The notes beneath the pieces were generated by a model. It made no database searches and was not told the DNA's origin. It saw nothing but the letters and a program-made list of their open reading frames with translations. From Acidimicrobiia bacterium (GTDB taxonomy: Bacteria; Actinomycetota; Acidimicrobiia; Acidimicrobiales; Ilumatobacteraceae), in NCBI GenBank assembly GCA_013811855.1, contig JACCUL010000334.1, forward strand, positions 1 to 9,243: a stretch of DNA of 9,243 nt, read 5' to 3'. Shown here in pieces: positions 1 through 5,443 of this stretch. The position numbers and the translations under genes were made by a program. Each line of letters begins with the position of its first letter. Position 1 is the stretch's first letter.

Positions 1-840
1 GCTCCGGTGACGACCGTCGAGATCACCGCGCCGCCGACGACCGTTACGACGCCGGCGACGAGCGCCGCAGCGGCGGCCGCCGTCGAGACCGCGCCGGCCA
101 CCACCGTCTCGCCGACCACCACCACGACGCCACCTTCGACGGCGCCGACCCTTCCCGAGGTGCCGGACCTTCCCACCGACCTGACCCGTCCGGTGCGCAT
201 CGTCGTGGCGGGCGACTCGACCGCCTCGGCCCTCGGCGGAGGGATGCAGGTGTGGGCCGCGTACCACCCCGACGTGGCCCAGGTCGAGGTGCGGTGGGCA
301 CCGGGGTGCGGGATGCTGCGGCGCGGGTTCGCGCCGGCGGGCGTCATCGAGCCCAACTGCTCGAACATGCACGCCGCACTGGCGGCCGATCTGCTGTCCA
401 TCCAGCCCGACGTCGTCGTCGTGATGGTCACCGTCGGCGACGTCTACGAGCGCATCTTCGACGAGGCCGTCGGCCCGATCGGTCCGGACGATCCGCGCTT
501 CGAGGCGGAGCTGCGCGCCGGGTACGAGGACGAGCTGGCCGAGCTCCAGGCCGCCGGCGTCGGCCACGTGGCGTGGATGATCGCCCCACCGCCGGAGGTC
601 TACTGGCAGGGCGACATGGCGCGGATGATCGAGCCTCCACGTTTCCGGGTCCTGCGCCGCGTGATCGAGGAGTTCGCCGCGGCCCATCCCGACATCGTGC
701 GCGTCGTCGACCTCACGGCGTGGCCGGCGGCGATGGAGCACGGGGCCCGTCCCGACGGGCTGCACTTCTCGTTCGAGGTGGCGGCGGCGCTGTCCGAGAC
801 CTACGTCGGCCCGATCGTCGTTTCGGTGGCCTTGTCGTAA
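1..840 (+). CDS. SGNH/GDSL-type hydrolase domain, C-terminal part (5' end outside window)
   Basis: The frame is open to the left edge. A GTG at 7 is possible, but the preceding codons stay open and the protein begins in a low-complexity Thr/Ala/Pro linker (about residues 1-55 counted from that GTG), so the true start is probably upstream. From residue 62 an SGNH-hydrolase fold follows: the GDST block with nucleophile Ser71, and the C-terminal DGLH block with Asp250 and His253 as the catalytic acid and base. The usual GxND block is replaced by VGDVYER (143-149). Cys101 and Cys118 sit where secreted relatives often form a disulfide. A Thr/Pro linker before an SGNH domain is typical of actinobacterial membrane acyltransferase-3/SGNH fusions or anchored esterases acting on cell-surface glycans, but the decisive N-terminus is missing. 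The substrate is unknown. The gene converges on the peroxiredoxin gene with a 14-bp gap. Confidence 0.8.
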   Translation, partial: APVTTVEITAPPTTVTTPATSAAAAAAVETAPATTVSPTTTTTPPSTAPTLPEVPDLPTDLTRPVRIVVAGDSTASALGGGMQVWAAYHPDVAQVEVRWAPGCGMLRRGFAPAGVIEPNCSNMHAALAADLLSIQPDVVVVMVTVGDVYERIFDEAVGPIGPDDPRFEAELRAGYEDELAELQAAGVGHVAWMIAPPPEVYWQGDMARMIEPPRFRVLRRVIEEFAAAHPDIVRVVDLTAWPAAMEHGARPDGLHFSFEVAAALSETYVGPIVVSVALS

Positions 841-854
841 AACGCGCTCGCGGC

Positions 855-1517
855 CTACGCGCTTGGCTGCTTGGTGATCCGCAGGTACGGCTTCGGGGCG
901 TCCCAGCCGTTGGGGAAGAGGTCCTTGGCCTCGTCGTCGGTCACGGCGGAGACGATGATCACGTCCTCCCCGGGACGCCAGTTGGCGGGTGTCGCCACTC
1001 GATGACTGGCGGTGAGTTGCAGCGAGTCGATCACCCGGAGCACCTCGTTGAAGTTGCGCCCCGTCGTCATCGGATAGACGAGGATGAGCTTGAGCTTCTT
1101 GTCCGGACCGACGACGAACACGTTGCGCACGGTCTGGTTGTCGGCGGGCGTCCGCTGCAGGGGATCACCGGACGTCGACGCGGGCAGCATCTCGTACAGT
1201 TTCGACACCTCGAAATCGGTGTCGCCGATGATCGGATAGTTCGGCGCGTGGCCCTGCGTCTCCTCGATGTCGGCGGCCCACTGCTCGTGCCGATCGAGGG
1301 CGTCGACCGACAGGCCGATGATCTTGACGTTGCGCTTGTCGAACTCGGGCTTGATCTTCGCCATGTAGCCGAGCTCGGTCGTGCAGACCGGAGTGAAGTC
1401 CTTGGGGTGGCTGAACAGCACGCCCCACGAGTCGCCCAGCCACTCGTGGAAGTTGATCGTGCCCTCGGTGGTCTCTGCGGTGAAGTCGGGGGCGGTGTCG
1501 CCGAGGCGGACGGCCAT
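855..1517 (-). CDS. 1-Cys peroxiredoxin, Prx6 type (AhpC/TSA family)
   Basis: A thioredoxin-fold peroxidase of 220 aa, the usual length for Prx6-type enzymes. It reduces hydrogen peroxide, organic hydroperoxides or peroxynitrite in the cytoplasm. The peroxidatic motif runs from His37 to Glu48 (HPKDFTPVCTTE): Cys45 is the peroxidatic cysteine, Thr42 and Pro38 belong to the active-site loop, and Arg131 in TVRNVFVV is the conserved arginine. Cys45 is the only cysteine in the protein, so this is a true 1-Cys enzyme needing an external reductant; mycothiol or a redoxin would be usual in actinobacteria, but that is inference. The YPMTTGRN segment (148-155) and the long C-terminal extension with PANWRPGED (177-185) are Prx6 hallmarks. 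The ATG start is supported by an AAGGAG site 7 bases upstream. It is divergent from the ArsR gene and convergent with the SGNH gene. Confidence 0.95.
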   Translation of the reverse strand: MAVRLGDTAPDFTAETTEGTINFHEWLGDSWGVLFSHPKDFTPVCTTELGYMAKIKPEFDKRNVKIIGLSVDALDRHEQWAADIEETQGHAPNYPIIGDTDFEVSKLYEMLPASTSGDPLQRTPADNQTVRNVFVVGPDKKLKLILVYPMTTGRNFNEVLRVIDSLQLTASHRVATPANWRPGEDVIIVSAVTDDEAKDLFPNGWDAPKPYLRITKQPSA

Positions 1518-1524
1518 TGCGTCA

Positions 1525-1530
1525 CTCCTT
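1525..1530 (-). promoter_or_regulatory. Ribosome binding site of the peroxiredoxin gene
   Basis: On the minus strand this reads AAGGAG, a full Shine-Dalgarno core, 7 bases before the ATG at 1517. It fixes the start of the peroxiredoxin gene and contrasts with the arsR, typA and integrase starts here, which lack such a site at the chosen start. Confidence 0.85.
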
Positions 1531-1564
1531 GGATGCGTCGATGCGGTACGTCAGGGGAGCCGCC

Positions 1565-1570
1565 AGCGTA
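1565..1570 (-). promoter_or_regulatory. Possible -10 box of the peroxiredoxin promoter
   Basis: The minus strand reads TACGCT, matching the actinobacterial TANNNT -10 pattern, about 47 bases upstream of the ATG. No good -35 hexamer stands 16-18 bases further upstream. The imperfect inverted repeat at 1576-1601 begins just 5 bases upstream and would cover the -35 zone. Weak on its own; the position is plausible. Confidence 0.35.
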
Positions 1571-1575
1571 CCCAG

Positions 1576-1601
1576 AAATCCCGACCAGATGAGTCGGATT
1601 T
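1576..1601. promoter_or_regulatory. Imperfect inverted repeat upstream of the peroxiredoxin gene
   Basis: AAATCCCGAC (1576-1585) and GTCGGATTT (1593-1601) are complementary over nine bases with one bulged C, separated by seven bases. The AT-rich outer ends stand out in this GC-rich DNA. The repeat lies 59-84 bp upstream of the peroxiredoxin start, next to a candidate -10 box, so a regulator operator is the simplest reading. Which protein would bind it cannot be told from the sequence. Confidence 0.4.
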
Positions 1602-1613
1602 CGTGACGGGGAT

Positions 1614-1660
1614 GGCGGGCGTTGGGCACCGGACGTTGGTGGGAACGTCCGGCGCCCGCC
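1614..1660. repeat. Long two-part inverted repeat (hairpin) in the divergent intergenic region
   Basis: The inner stem is perfect over nine bases: CCGGACGTT (1629-1637) and AACGTCCGG (1644-1652) with loop GGTGGG. The outer stem adds eight pairs: GGCGGGCG (1614-1621) and CGCCCGCC (1653-1660), with a seven-base bulge (1622-1628) on the left side only. There is no T-tract. It sits between divergent gene starts, where a terminator is not required, so it may be a protein-binding site, an insulator against antisense transcription, or a REP-like structural element. Confidence 0.6.
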
Positions 1661-1705
1661 CGCCAGCGGACGACGCTACTCCGTTGTGGCAGCAAGGGAA
1701 AGGGG

Positions 1706-1735
1706 TAGACAGGTGACCGTTTGGTCACCTATAGT
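1706..1735 (+). promoter_or_regulatory. arsR promoter, leaderless type
   Basis: A -35 box TAGACA (1706-1711, five of six matches to TTGACA) and a -10 box TATAGT (1730-1735, five of six matches to TATAAT) are separated by 18 bases. Transcription would start about 7 bases after the -10 box, exactly at the GTG start codon at 1743, giving a leaderless mRNA. Such transcripts are common in actinobacteria. The spacer is filled by the operator palindrome. Confidence 0.75.
1711..1730. promoter_or_regulatory. Perfect palindromic operator, probable ArsR autoregulatory site
   Basis: AGGTGACC (1711-1718) and GGTCACCT (1723-1730) are perfect reverse complements around a GTTT spacer. The palindrome fills the space between -35 and -10 and shares one base with each box, so a bound dimer would block RNA polymerase. 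ArsR-family repressors paired with AHSA1 genes often bind ACC-N4-GGT-type dyads. The core here (ACC-GTTT-GGT) fits, which is why I assign the site to the adjacent regulator. Binding itself is inferred. Confidence 0.75.
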
Positions 1736-1742
1736 GGGCGCC

Positions 1743-2066
1743 GTGCGAGCTGACGATGACGTGTTCCGGGCGCTGGCCGACCCGAGCCGCCGATCGCTGC
1801 TCGACGCGCTGTTCGCCCGGGACGGCCGGACGCTCGGCGACCTCTGTCGCACCCTGCCGACGATGACCCGCTTCGGCGTGATGAAGCACCTCGCCGTGCT
1901 CGAGCAGGCCGGGCTCGTCGTCACCCACCGCGACGGGCGCCGCAAGCTGCACTACCTCAACCCGGTGCCGATCCGCGAGCTCCACGACCGCTGGATCTCC
2001 AAGTACGCCCAGCCCGTCGCCGCCGCCATGTTGGACCTGCGCCACGACCTCGAAACCACTGCCTGA
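1743..2066 (+). CDS. ArsR-family winged-helix transcriptional repressor
   Basis: A small regulator of 107 aa. It opens with VFRALADPSRRSLLDAL (residues 7-23), the conserved first helices of ArsR/HTH_20-type regulators. The recognition helix region is about 41-58 (around MKHLAVLEQAGLV), and the wing is HRDGRRKLHYLNP (62-74). It has only one cysteine (Cys35) and no metal-binding CxC motif, so it is not a typical arsenic or cadmium sensor and resembles the repressors that control adjacent AHSA1/SRPBCC genes. I chose the GTG at 1743 because the TATAGT box ends 7 bases before it, giving a leaderless start. An alternative GTG at 1713 has a GGGG-type Shine-Dalgarno but would place the operator inside the coding region and add 10 residues not typical of the family. 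The gene is followed after 19 bp by the SRPBCC gene, so they are probably one operon. Confidence 0.88.
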   Translation: MRADDDVFRALADPSRRSLLDALFARDGRTLGDLCRTLPTMTRFGVMKHLAVLEQAGLVVTHRDGRRKLHYLNPVPIRELHDRWISKYAQPVAAAMLDLRHDLETTA

Positions 2067-2072
2067 ACCCCT

Positions 2073-2080
2073 GGAAAGGA
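2073..2080 (+). promoter_or_regulatory. Ribosome binding site of the SRPBCC gene
   Basis: GGAAAGGA lies 5 bases before the ATG at 2086, inside the 19-bp gap after the ArsR stop. It confirms the start and supports independent ribosome entry on a shared ArsR-SRPBCC transcript. Confidence 0.75.
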
Positions 2081-2085
2081 CACGG

Positions 2086-3024
2086 ATGACTGCTCCCCGA
2101 CACATCTTCCGCACCCACATCCGCGCCGCCGTCGACGACGTGTGGCGCGCCTTGACCGACCCCGAGATGACCCGCAAGTACTTCCACGGCACGGCGTTCA
2201 CGTCGAACCTCACCGTCGGCAGCGGGCACCGGTACGTCATGGAGGACGGAACCGACGCCGTCGTCGGCGAGGTCGAGGAGGTCGATCCGCCGCACCGCCT
2301 GGTGGTCACGTGGCGGGTCCTGTACGACGCCGCCGCCGCCGAGGAGCCGCCTGGCCGCGTCGAGTGGGAGCTGACCGACGCCGGCAACGGCATCACCCGC
2401 CTGACCACGATCCACCGCGACCTCGGCCGCAGCCCGGTCACGTCGGCCGGCGTCGGCGTCGGCTGGCCGTGGGTCCTCGACTCCCTCAAGTCGCTGCTCG
2501 AGACCGGGGAGCCGTTGGCGCCGGTGGCCGAGCCCGACGAACGCCCTGAAGAAGGCGACGGGGCCGCCCACCGGTTCGCCGGCATCGAGGCCAACAACTC
2601 GACGTGGGAGCTGCTCGGGGAGGCGGAGCGGTCCGACGACGAGGCGGCCGACCTGCTGGAGCGGGCGTACGCCGCCGGTTATCACTGGCGACGGGCCAGC
2701 GGTCGGGGGCCGGAGAACGATTCACGGGCGGCGTGGTTGCTGTCGCGCACCCACGCCGTGCTCGGCCACGGCGAGCTGGCGCTGTGGCACGCCGATCGGT
2801 GTGCGGCGATCGTCGCCGAGTCGGGATTGATCGACTTCGACCTCGCGTACGCGCACGAAGCTCGGGCCCGGGCGCTGGCCTGCCTCGGCCGGCTCGACGA
2901 GGCAGCGGCCGAGCTGCAGGCGGGCCGTGAGGTCGAGGTGGTCGACCGCGAGGACAGGCAGATCGTCGAGTCCGACCTGGCGGCAGGGCCGTGGTACGGG
3001 CTGACCGCTACGTTGACCGCATGA
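2086..3024 (+). CDS. AHSA1/SRPBCC-domain protein with C-terminal TPR-like helical domain
   Basis: A 312-aa two-domain protein. Residues 1-142 are an AHSA1/START-like SRPBCC domain. Recognisable parts are the AAVDDVWRALTDPEMTRKYF entry (14-33), the VVGEVEEVDPPHRLVVTW strand region (59-76), and the closing GWPWVLDSLKSLLETG helix (126-141). These domains form a hydrophobic pocket; paired ArsR-AHSA1 genes are common, but the ligands are rarely known. After an acidic Pro/Glu linker (143-160), residues 161-312 are mainly helical, with TPR-like helix pairs at about 215-245 (LLSRTHAVLGHGELALWHAD) and 251-283 (LAYAHEARARALACLGRLDEA). They end in AAGPWYGL. I recall this second region as a separate uncharacterised actinobacterial family, but cannot check it here. 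Ordinary AHSA1 proteins are about 150 aa, so this one is about twice the usual size. Probably co-transcribed with, and controlled by, the upstream ArsR repressor. Confidence 0.87.
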   Translation: MTAPRHIFRTHIRAAVDDVWRALTDPEMTRKYFHGTAFTSNLTVGSGHRYVMEDGTDAVVGEVEEVDPPHRLVVTWRVLYDAAAAEEPPGRVEWELTDAGNGITRLTTIHRDLGRSPVTSAGVGVGWPWVLDSLKSLLETGEPLAPVAEPDERPEEGDGAAHRFAGIEANNSTWELLGEAERSDDEAADLLERAYAAGYHWRRASGRGPENDSRAAWLLSRTHAVLGHGELALWHADRCAAIVAESGLIDFDLAYAHEARARALACLGRLDEAAAELQAGREVEVVDREDRQIVESDLAAGPWYGLTATLTA

Positions 3025-3140
3025 GCGAGCTCGAGCGACACGGTGCTTCTTCGTCGCCGGCTTTGCGGCGACCCGCTCGCTGGTGCCCGGCGGTCGCGGA
3101 TCCAGCGCACCCGTGTCATGACGCAAGGATGCACCAATGA
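3021..3140 (+). CDS. Possible 39-aa micro-ORF linking the SRPBCC and PNPOx-like genes
   Basis: An ATG at 3021 overlaps the SRPBCC stop (ATGA), and the ORF runs 39 codons to a TGA at 3138-3140 that overlaps the next gene's ATG (again ATGA). Both junctions are the classic geometry of translational coupling. The predicted peptide (MSELERHGASSS..., with Cys22 and Cys32) resembles nothing I know, lacks a membrane segment, and spans a hairpin at 3053-3072. It may be only a coincidence of an open frame in GC-rich DNA, or a coupling device rather than a functional peptide. Confidence 0.25.
   Translation: MSELERHGASSSPALRRPARWCPAVADPAHPCHDARMHQ
3053..3072 (+). terminator. GC-rich hairpin after the SRPBCC gene
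   Basis: GTCGCCG (3053-3059) and CGGCGAC (3066-3072) form a perfect 7-bp stem with a six-base loop, beginning 28 bases after the SRPBCC stop. There is no T-tract, so it is at best a weak or attenuating terminator of the kind seen in GC-rich genomes. It may instead shape the mRNA between two co-transcribed genes. Confidence 0.35.
3125..3129 (+). promoter_or_regulatory. Ribosome binding site of the PNPOx-like gene
   Basis: AAGGA stands 7 bases before the ATG at 3137, which favours this start over the second in-frame ATG at 3143. Confidence 0.7.
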
Positions 3141-3508
3141 GCATGCAGGTCGACGTGGCGGCGTTGGGGGAGGCGTTGGCCGAGTACGGGTTCGCCTACC
3201 TCGTCACCGTCGGCGACTCGGGCCGGGTCCACGTGCTGGCCGTCACGCCCGTGCTCGAGGGCGCCGGCGAGCTCGTCGTCGGCGGCGTCGGTCACCACTC
3301 GCAGGACAACGCCCTCGCCCGCCCCGACGTCACCCTTGTGTGGCCGCCGACCGAGGACGGCGGGTTCAGCCTCATCGTCGACGGCGTGGCCACTGTCGAC
3401 GGCGAGACGATCACCGTGGCGCCGACGAAGGCCATCAAGCACCGCCCCGCCCCCGCGCCCGGCCCCGACGGCCAGCGCGCCGGCTCCGACTGCCAACCTG
3501 TCGCCTGA
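3137..3508 (+). CDS. PNPOx-like (pyridoxamine 5'-phosphate oxidase fold) flavin-binding family protein
   Basis: A small protein of 123 aa. The sequence fits the split-barrel fold of PNPOx-like proteins: a first helix (VAALGEALAEYG, 7-18), paired strands FAYLVTVGDSGRVHVLAVTP (19-38), then LVVGGVGHHSQDNALARPDVTLVWPP (46-71), in which the helix after HHSQDNAL introduces the next strand as in flavin-dependent split-barrel enzymes. The barrel ends with FSLIVDGVATVDGETITVAPTKAIKHRP (77-104). Members bind FMN, F420 or heme; which one applies here cannot be said, and the vitamin B6 reaction itself is unlikely at this size. The C-terminus (104-123) is Pro/Gly-rich and probably disordered. It lies 112 bp after the SRPBCC gene on the same strand and may belong to the ArsR-controlled transcript. 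It converges on typA. Confidence 0.75.
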   Translation: MSMQVDVAALGEALAEYGFAYLVTVGDSGRVHVLAVTPVLEGAGELVVGGVGHHSQDNALARPDVTLVWPPTEDGGFSLIVDGVATVDGETITVAPTKAIKHRPAPAPGPDGQRAGSDCQPVA

Positions 3509-3511
3509 TTC

Positions 3512-3527
3512 CGACCGGATCCGGTCG
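3512..3527. terminator. 16-bp perfect palindrome between convergent genes, likely bidirectional terminator
   Basis: The palindrome CGACCGGATCCGGTCG can fold as a 6-bp stem (CGACCG/CGGTCG) with a GATC loop. It lies 4 bases after the PNPOx-like stop and 21 bases beyond the typA stop, the only space between the two convergent genes. There is no T-run, as is usual in GC-rich actinobacteria. A terminator serving both directions is the simplest reading. Confidence 0.55.
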
Positions 3528-3548
3528 CTTCCGGCGGACAGTTCGCTG

Positions 3549-5405
3549 CTAGCCGCCGCTCTTGGCCCGTTTGGCGGCTCGGCCGCGCTCGGTCTGGTCG
3601 AGCACGACCTTGCGCAGGCGCACGGCCTTCGGGGTGACCTCGACGCACTCGTCGTCGGCGATGAACTCCAGCGCCTGCTCCAGCGACATCGGGCGGGGCG
3701 GGATCAGCCGCTCGAAGCTCTCGGCCGTCGACGAGCGGATGTTGGTGAGCTTCTTCTCCTTGGTCGGGTTGACGTCCATGTCGTCAGCTCGGGCGTTCTC
3801 GCCGACGACCATGCCCTCGTAGACCTCGAGGCCGGGCTCGACGAACAGCTGGCCCCGTTCCTGCAGTGACATCAGCGAGTACCCGGTCGTCGGCCCCCGA
3901 CGGTCGGCGACGAGCGAGCCTCTGGTGCGGGCCCGGATGGCGCCGGCCCACGGCTCGTAGCGCTCGAAGACGTGGTGGATCAGGGCGGTGCCGCGGGTCT
4001 CGGTCATCAGCTCGGTGCGGAAGCCGATCAGGCCGCGGGCCGGGACGAGGTAGTCGAGGCGCACCCAGCCGGTGCCGTGGTTGACGATCTGCTCCATGCG
4101 CCCCTTGCGCAGGGCGAGGAGCTGGGTGATGACGCCGAGGAACTCGTCGGGCACGTCGACCGTGACCCGGTCGATGGGCTCGTGCACGGCGCCGTCGACC
4201 TCTCGAGTCAGCACCTGGGGCTTGCCGACGGTGAGCTCGAACCCCTCGCGCCGCATCATCTCGACGAGCACGGCCAGCTGCAGCTCGCCGCGGCCCTGGA
4301 CCTCCCACGTGTCGGGGCGCTCGGTGGCAAGGACGCGAATCGACACGTTGCCGACGAGCTCGGCGTCGAGGCGGTTCTTGACCAGCCGGGCCGTGAGCGC
4401 GCGCCCCTCCTGGCCAGCCATCGGCGACGTGTTGATGCCGACGGTCATGGCCAGGCTCGGCTCGTCGATGGTGATGACGGGCAGCGGGCGGGGATCGTCG
4501 GGGTCGGCCAGCGTCTCGCCGATGGTGATTTCGGGGATGCCGGCCACGGCGACGATCTCACCCGGCCCGGCCTCGTCGGCCGGCACCCGGTCGAGGGCGT
4601 CGGTGATGTAGAGCTCGGCGATGCGGGCCCGTTCGATGGTGCCGTCGGTGCGGCACCAGGCCACCGGCTTGCCCTTGCGCAGCGTGCCCGAGCGGACCCG
4701 GCACAGGGCCAGGCGCCCGACGTACGGAGAGGCGTCGAGGTTGGTGACGAGCGCCTGCAGCGGCACGTCGGGGTCGTAGGTGGGCGCGGGGATGCGCTCG
4801 ACGAGTAGGTCGAGCAGCGGGTGCAGCGTGCCCTCGGGCAGACCGGCGCCGTCGGCCGGGCGCTCCATCGACGCCGTGCCCTCGCGGGAGACGCAGTAGA
4901 CGATCGGGAAGTCGAGTTGGTCGACGGCGGCGTCGAGGTCGAGGAACAGCTCCTCGACCTCGTGGACGACCTCGGCGATGCGGGCGTCGGGACGGTCGAC
5001 CTTGTTGATCACGAGGATCACCGGCAGGTCGGCCTCGAGCGTCTTGCGGAGGACGAAGCGGGTCTGGGGGAGCGGGCCCTCGGAGGCGTCGACGAGCAGC
5101 AGCACGCCGTCGACCATCGACAGCGCCCGCTCGACCTCGCCGCCGAAGTCGGCGTGGCCGGGGGTGTCGACGATGTTGATGGTCACGTCGCCGTCGGCGT
5201 GGTGGTAGCGCACGGCCGTGTTCTTGGCGAGGATCGTGATGCCCTTCTCGCGCTCCAGGTCCATCGAGTCCATGACCCGCTCGGCGACGTCCTGGTTGGC
5301 CCGGAACGCACCGGACTGCCACAGCATCTGGTCGACCAATGTGGTCTTGCCGTGGTCGACGTGGGCCACGATGGCCACGTTGCGGATGTCGGAGCGGATC
5401 AGCAC
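3549..5405 (-). CDS. typA: Ribosome-associated translational GTPase TypA/BipA
   Basis: A 618-aa elongation-factor-like GTPase of normal length for TypA/BipA. It binds 70S ribosomes and is linked to ribosome assembly and stress or cold adaptation. G-domain motifs are clear: G1 AHVDHGKT (14-21), the EKGITI switch I region (53-58), G3 DTPGH (80-84) and G4 NKVD (134-137). The G5 position reads CVSREG (171-176), somewhat divergent. Domains II and III follow, with the EF-G-like AGIPEITIGETL stretch and the GRGELQLAVLVEMMRREG block. Then comes the TypA-specific C-terminus, with EPIDRVTVDVPDEFLGVITQL, LVPARGLIGFRTE and NARADDMDVNPTKEKKLTNIRSS in order, and a basic tail. The start is GTG; there is no Shine-Dalgarno, but a TAGCGT box sits 9 bases upstream, so a leaderless or coupled start is possible. 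It lies 38 bp downstream of the alpha/beta hydrolase gene on the same strand. Confidence 0.97.
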   Translation of the reverse strand: MLIRSDIRNVAIVAHVDHGKTTLVDQMLWQSGAFRANQDVAERVMDSMDLEREKGITILAKNTAVRYHHADGDVTINIVDTPGHADFGGEVERALSMVDGVLLLVDASEGPLPQTRFVLRKTLEADLPVILVINKVDRPDARIAEVVHEVEELFLDLDAAVDQLDFPIVYCVSREGTASMERPADGAGLPEGTLHPLLDLLVERIPAPTYDPDVPLQALVTNLDASPYVGRLALCRVRSGTLRKGKPVAWCRTDGTIERARIAELYITDALDRVPADEAGPGEIVAVAGIPEITIGETLADPDDPRPLPVITIDEPSLAMTVGINTSPMAGQEGRALTARLVKNRLDAELVGNVSIRVLATERPDTWEVQGRGELQLAVLVEMMRREGFELTVGKPQVLTREVDGAVHEPIDRVTVDVPDEFLGVITQLLALRKGRMEQIVNHGTGWVRLDYLVPARGLIGFRTELMTETRGTALIHHVFERYEPWAGAIRARTRGSLVADRRGPTTGYSLMSLQERGQLFVEPGLEVYEGMVVGENARADDMDVNPTKEKKLTNIRSSTAESFERLIPPRPMSLEQALEFIADDECVEVTPKAVRLRKVVLDQTERGRAAKRAKSGG

Positions 5406-5424
5406 GGGGGATCGACGCTACGGC

Positions 5425-5436
5425 CGGCCCGGGCCG
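5425..5436. repeat. 12-bp perfect palindrome between the alpha/beta hydrolase gene and typA
   Basis: CGGCCCGGGCCG lies in the 38-bp gap, 7 bases after the hydrolase stop and 19 bases before the typA GTG (reading the minus strand). It has no loop when fully paired, so it is a palindromic site rather than a classical terminator. GC-rich palindromes of this size can arise by chance here, hence modest confidence in a role. Confidence 0.35.
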
Positions 5437-5443
5437 ATCCCTG

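Noticed and set aside
252..1592. Long plus-strand open frame of 446 codons
   Set aside because: It runs out of frame through the SGNH gene and antisense through the peroxiredoxin gene, both clearly real. The product is Arg/Gly-rich without motifs, as expected of a shadow frame in GC-rich DNA.
1686..1742. Longer N-terminus for the ArsR protein (starts at 1686 or 1713)
   Set aside because: It would put the promoter and the perfect operator inside the coding region and add residues atypical of the family. The 1713 start has a fair ribosome site, so it remains a minor alternative.
1957..2685. Minus-strand frames opposite the ArsR and SRPBCC genes, including one at 1725-2597
   Set aside because: They are antisense to two genes with clear family motifs, and their products have no recognisable domains.
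3972..4808. Plus-strand open frames opposite typA, including one of 278 codons, with another at 4821-5855
   Set aside because: They are antisense to the highly conserved typA gene, and their composition mirrors its codon bias.
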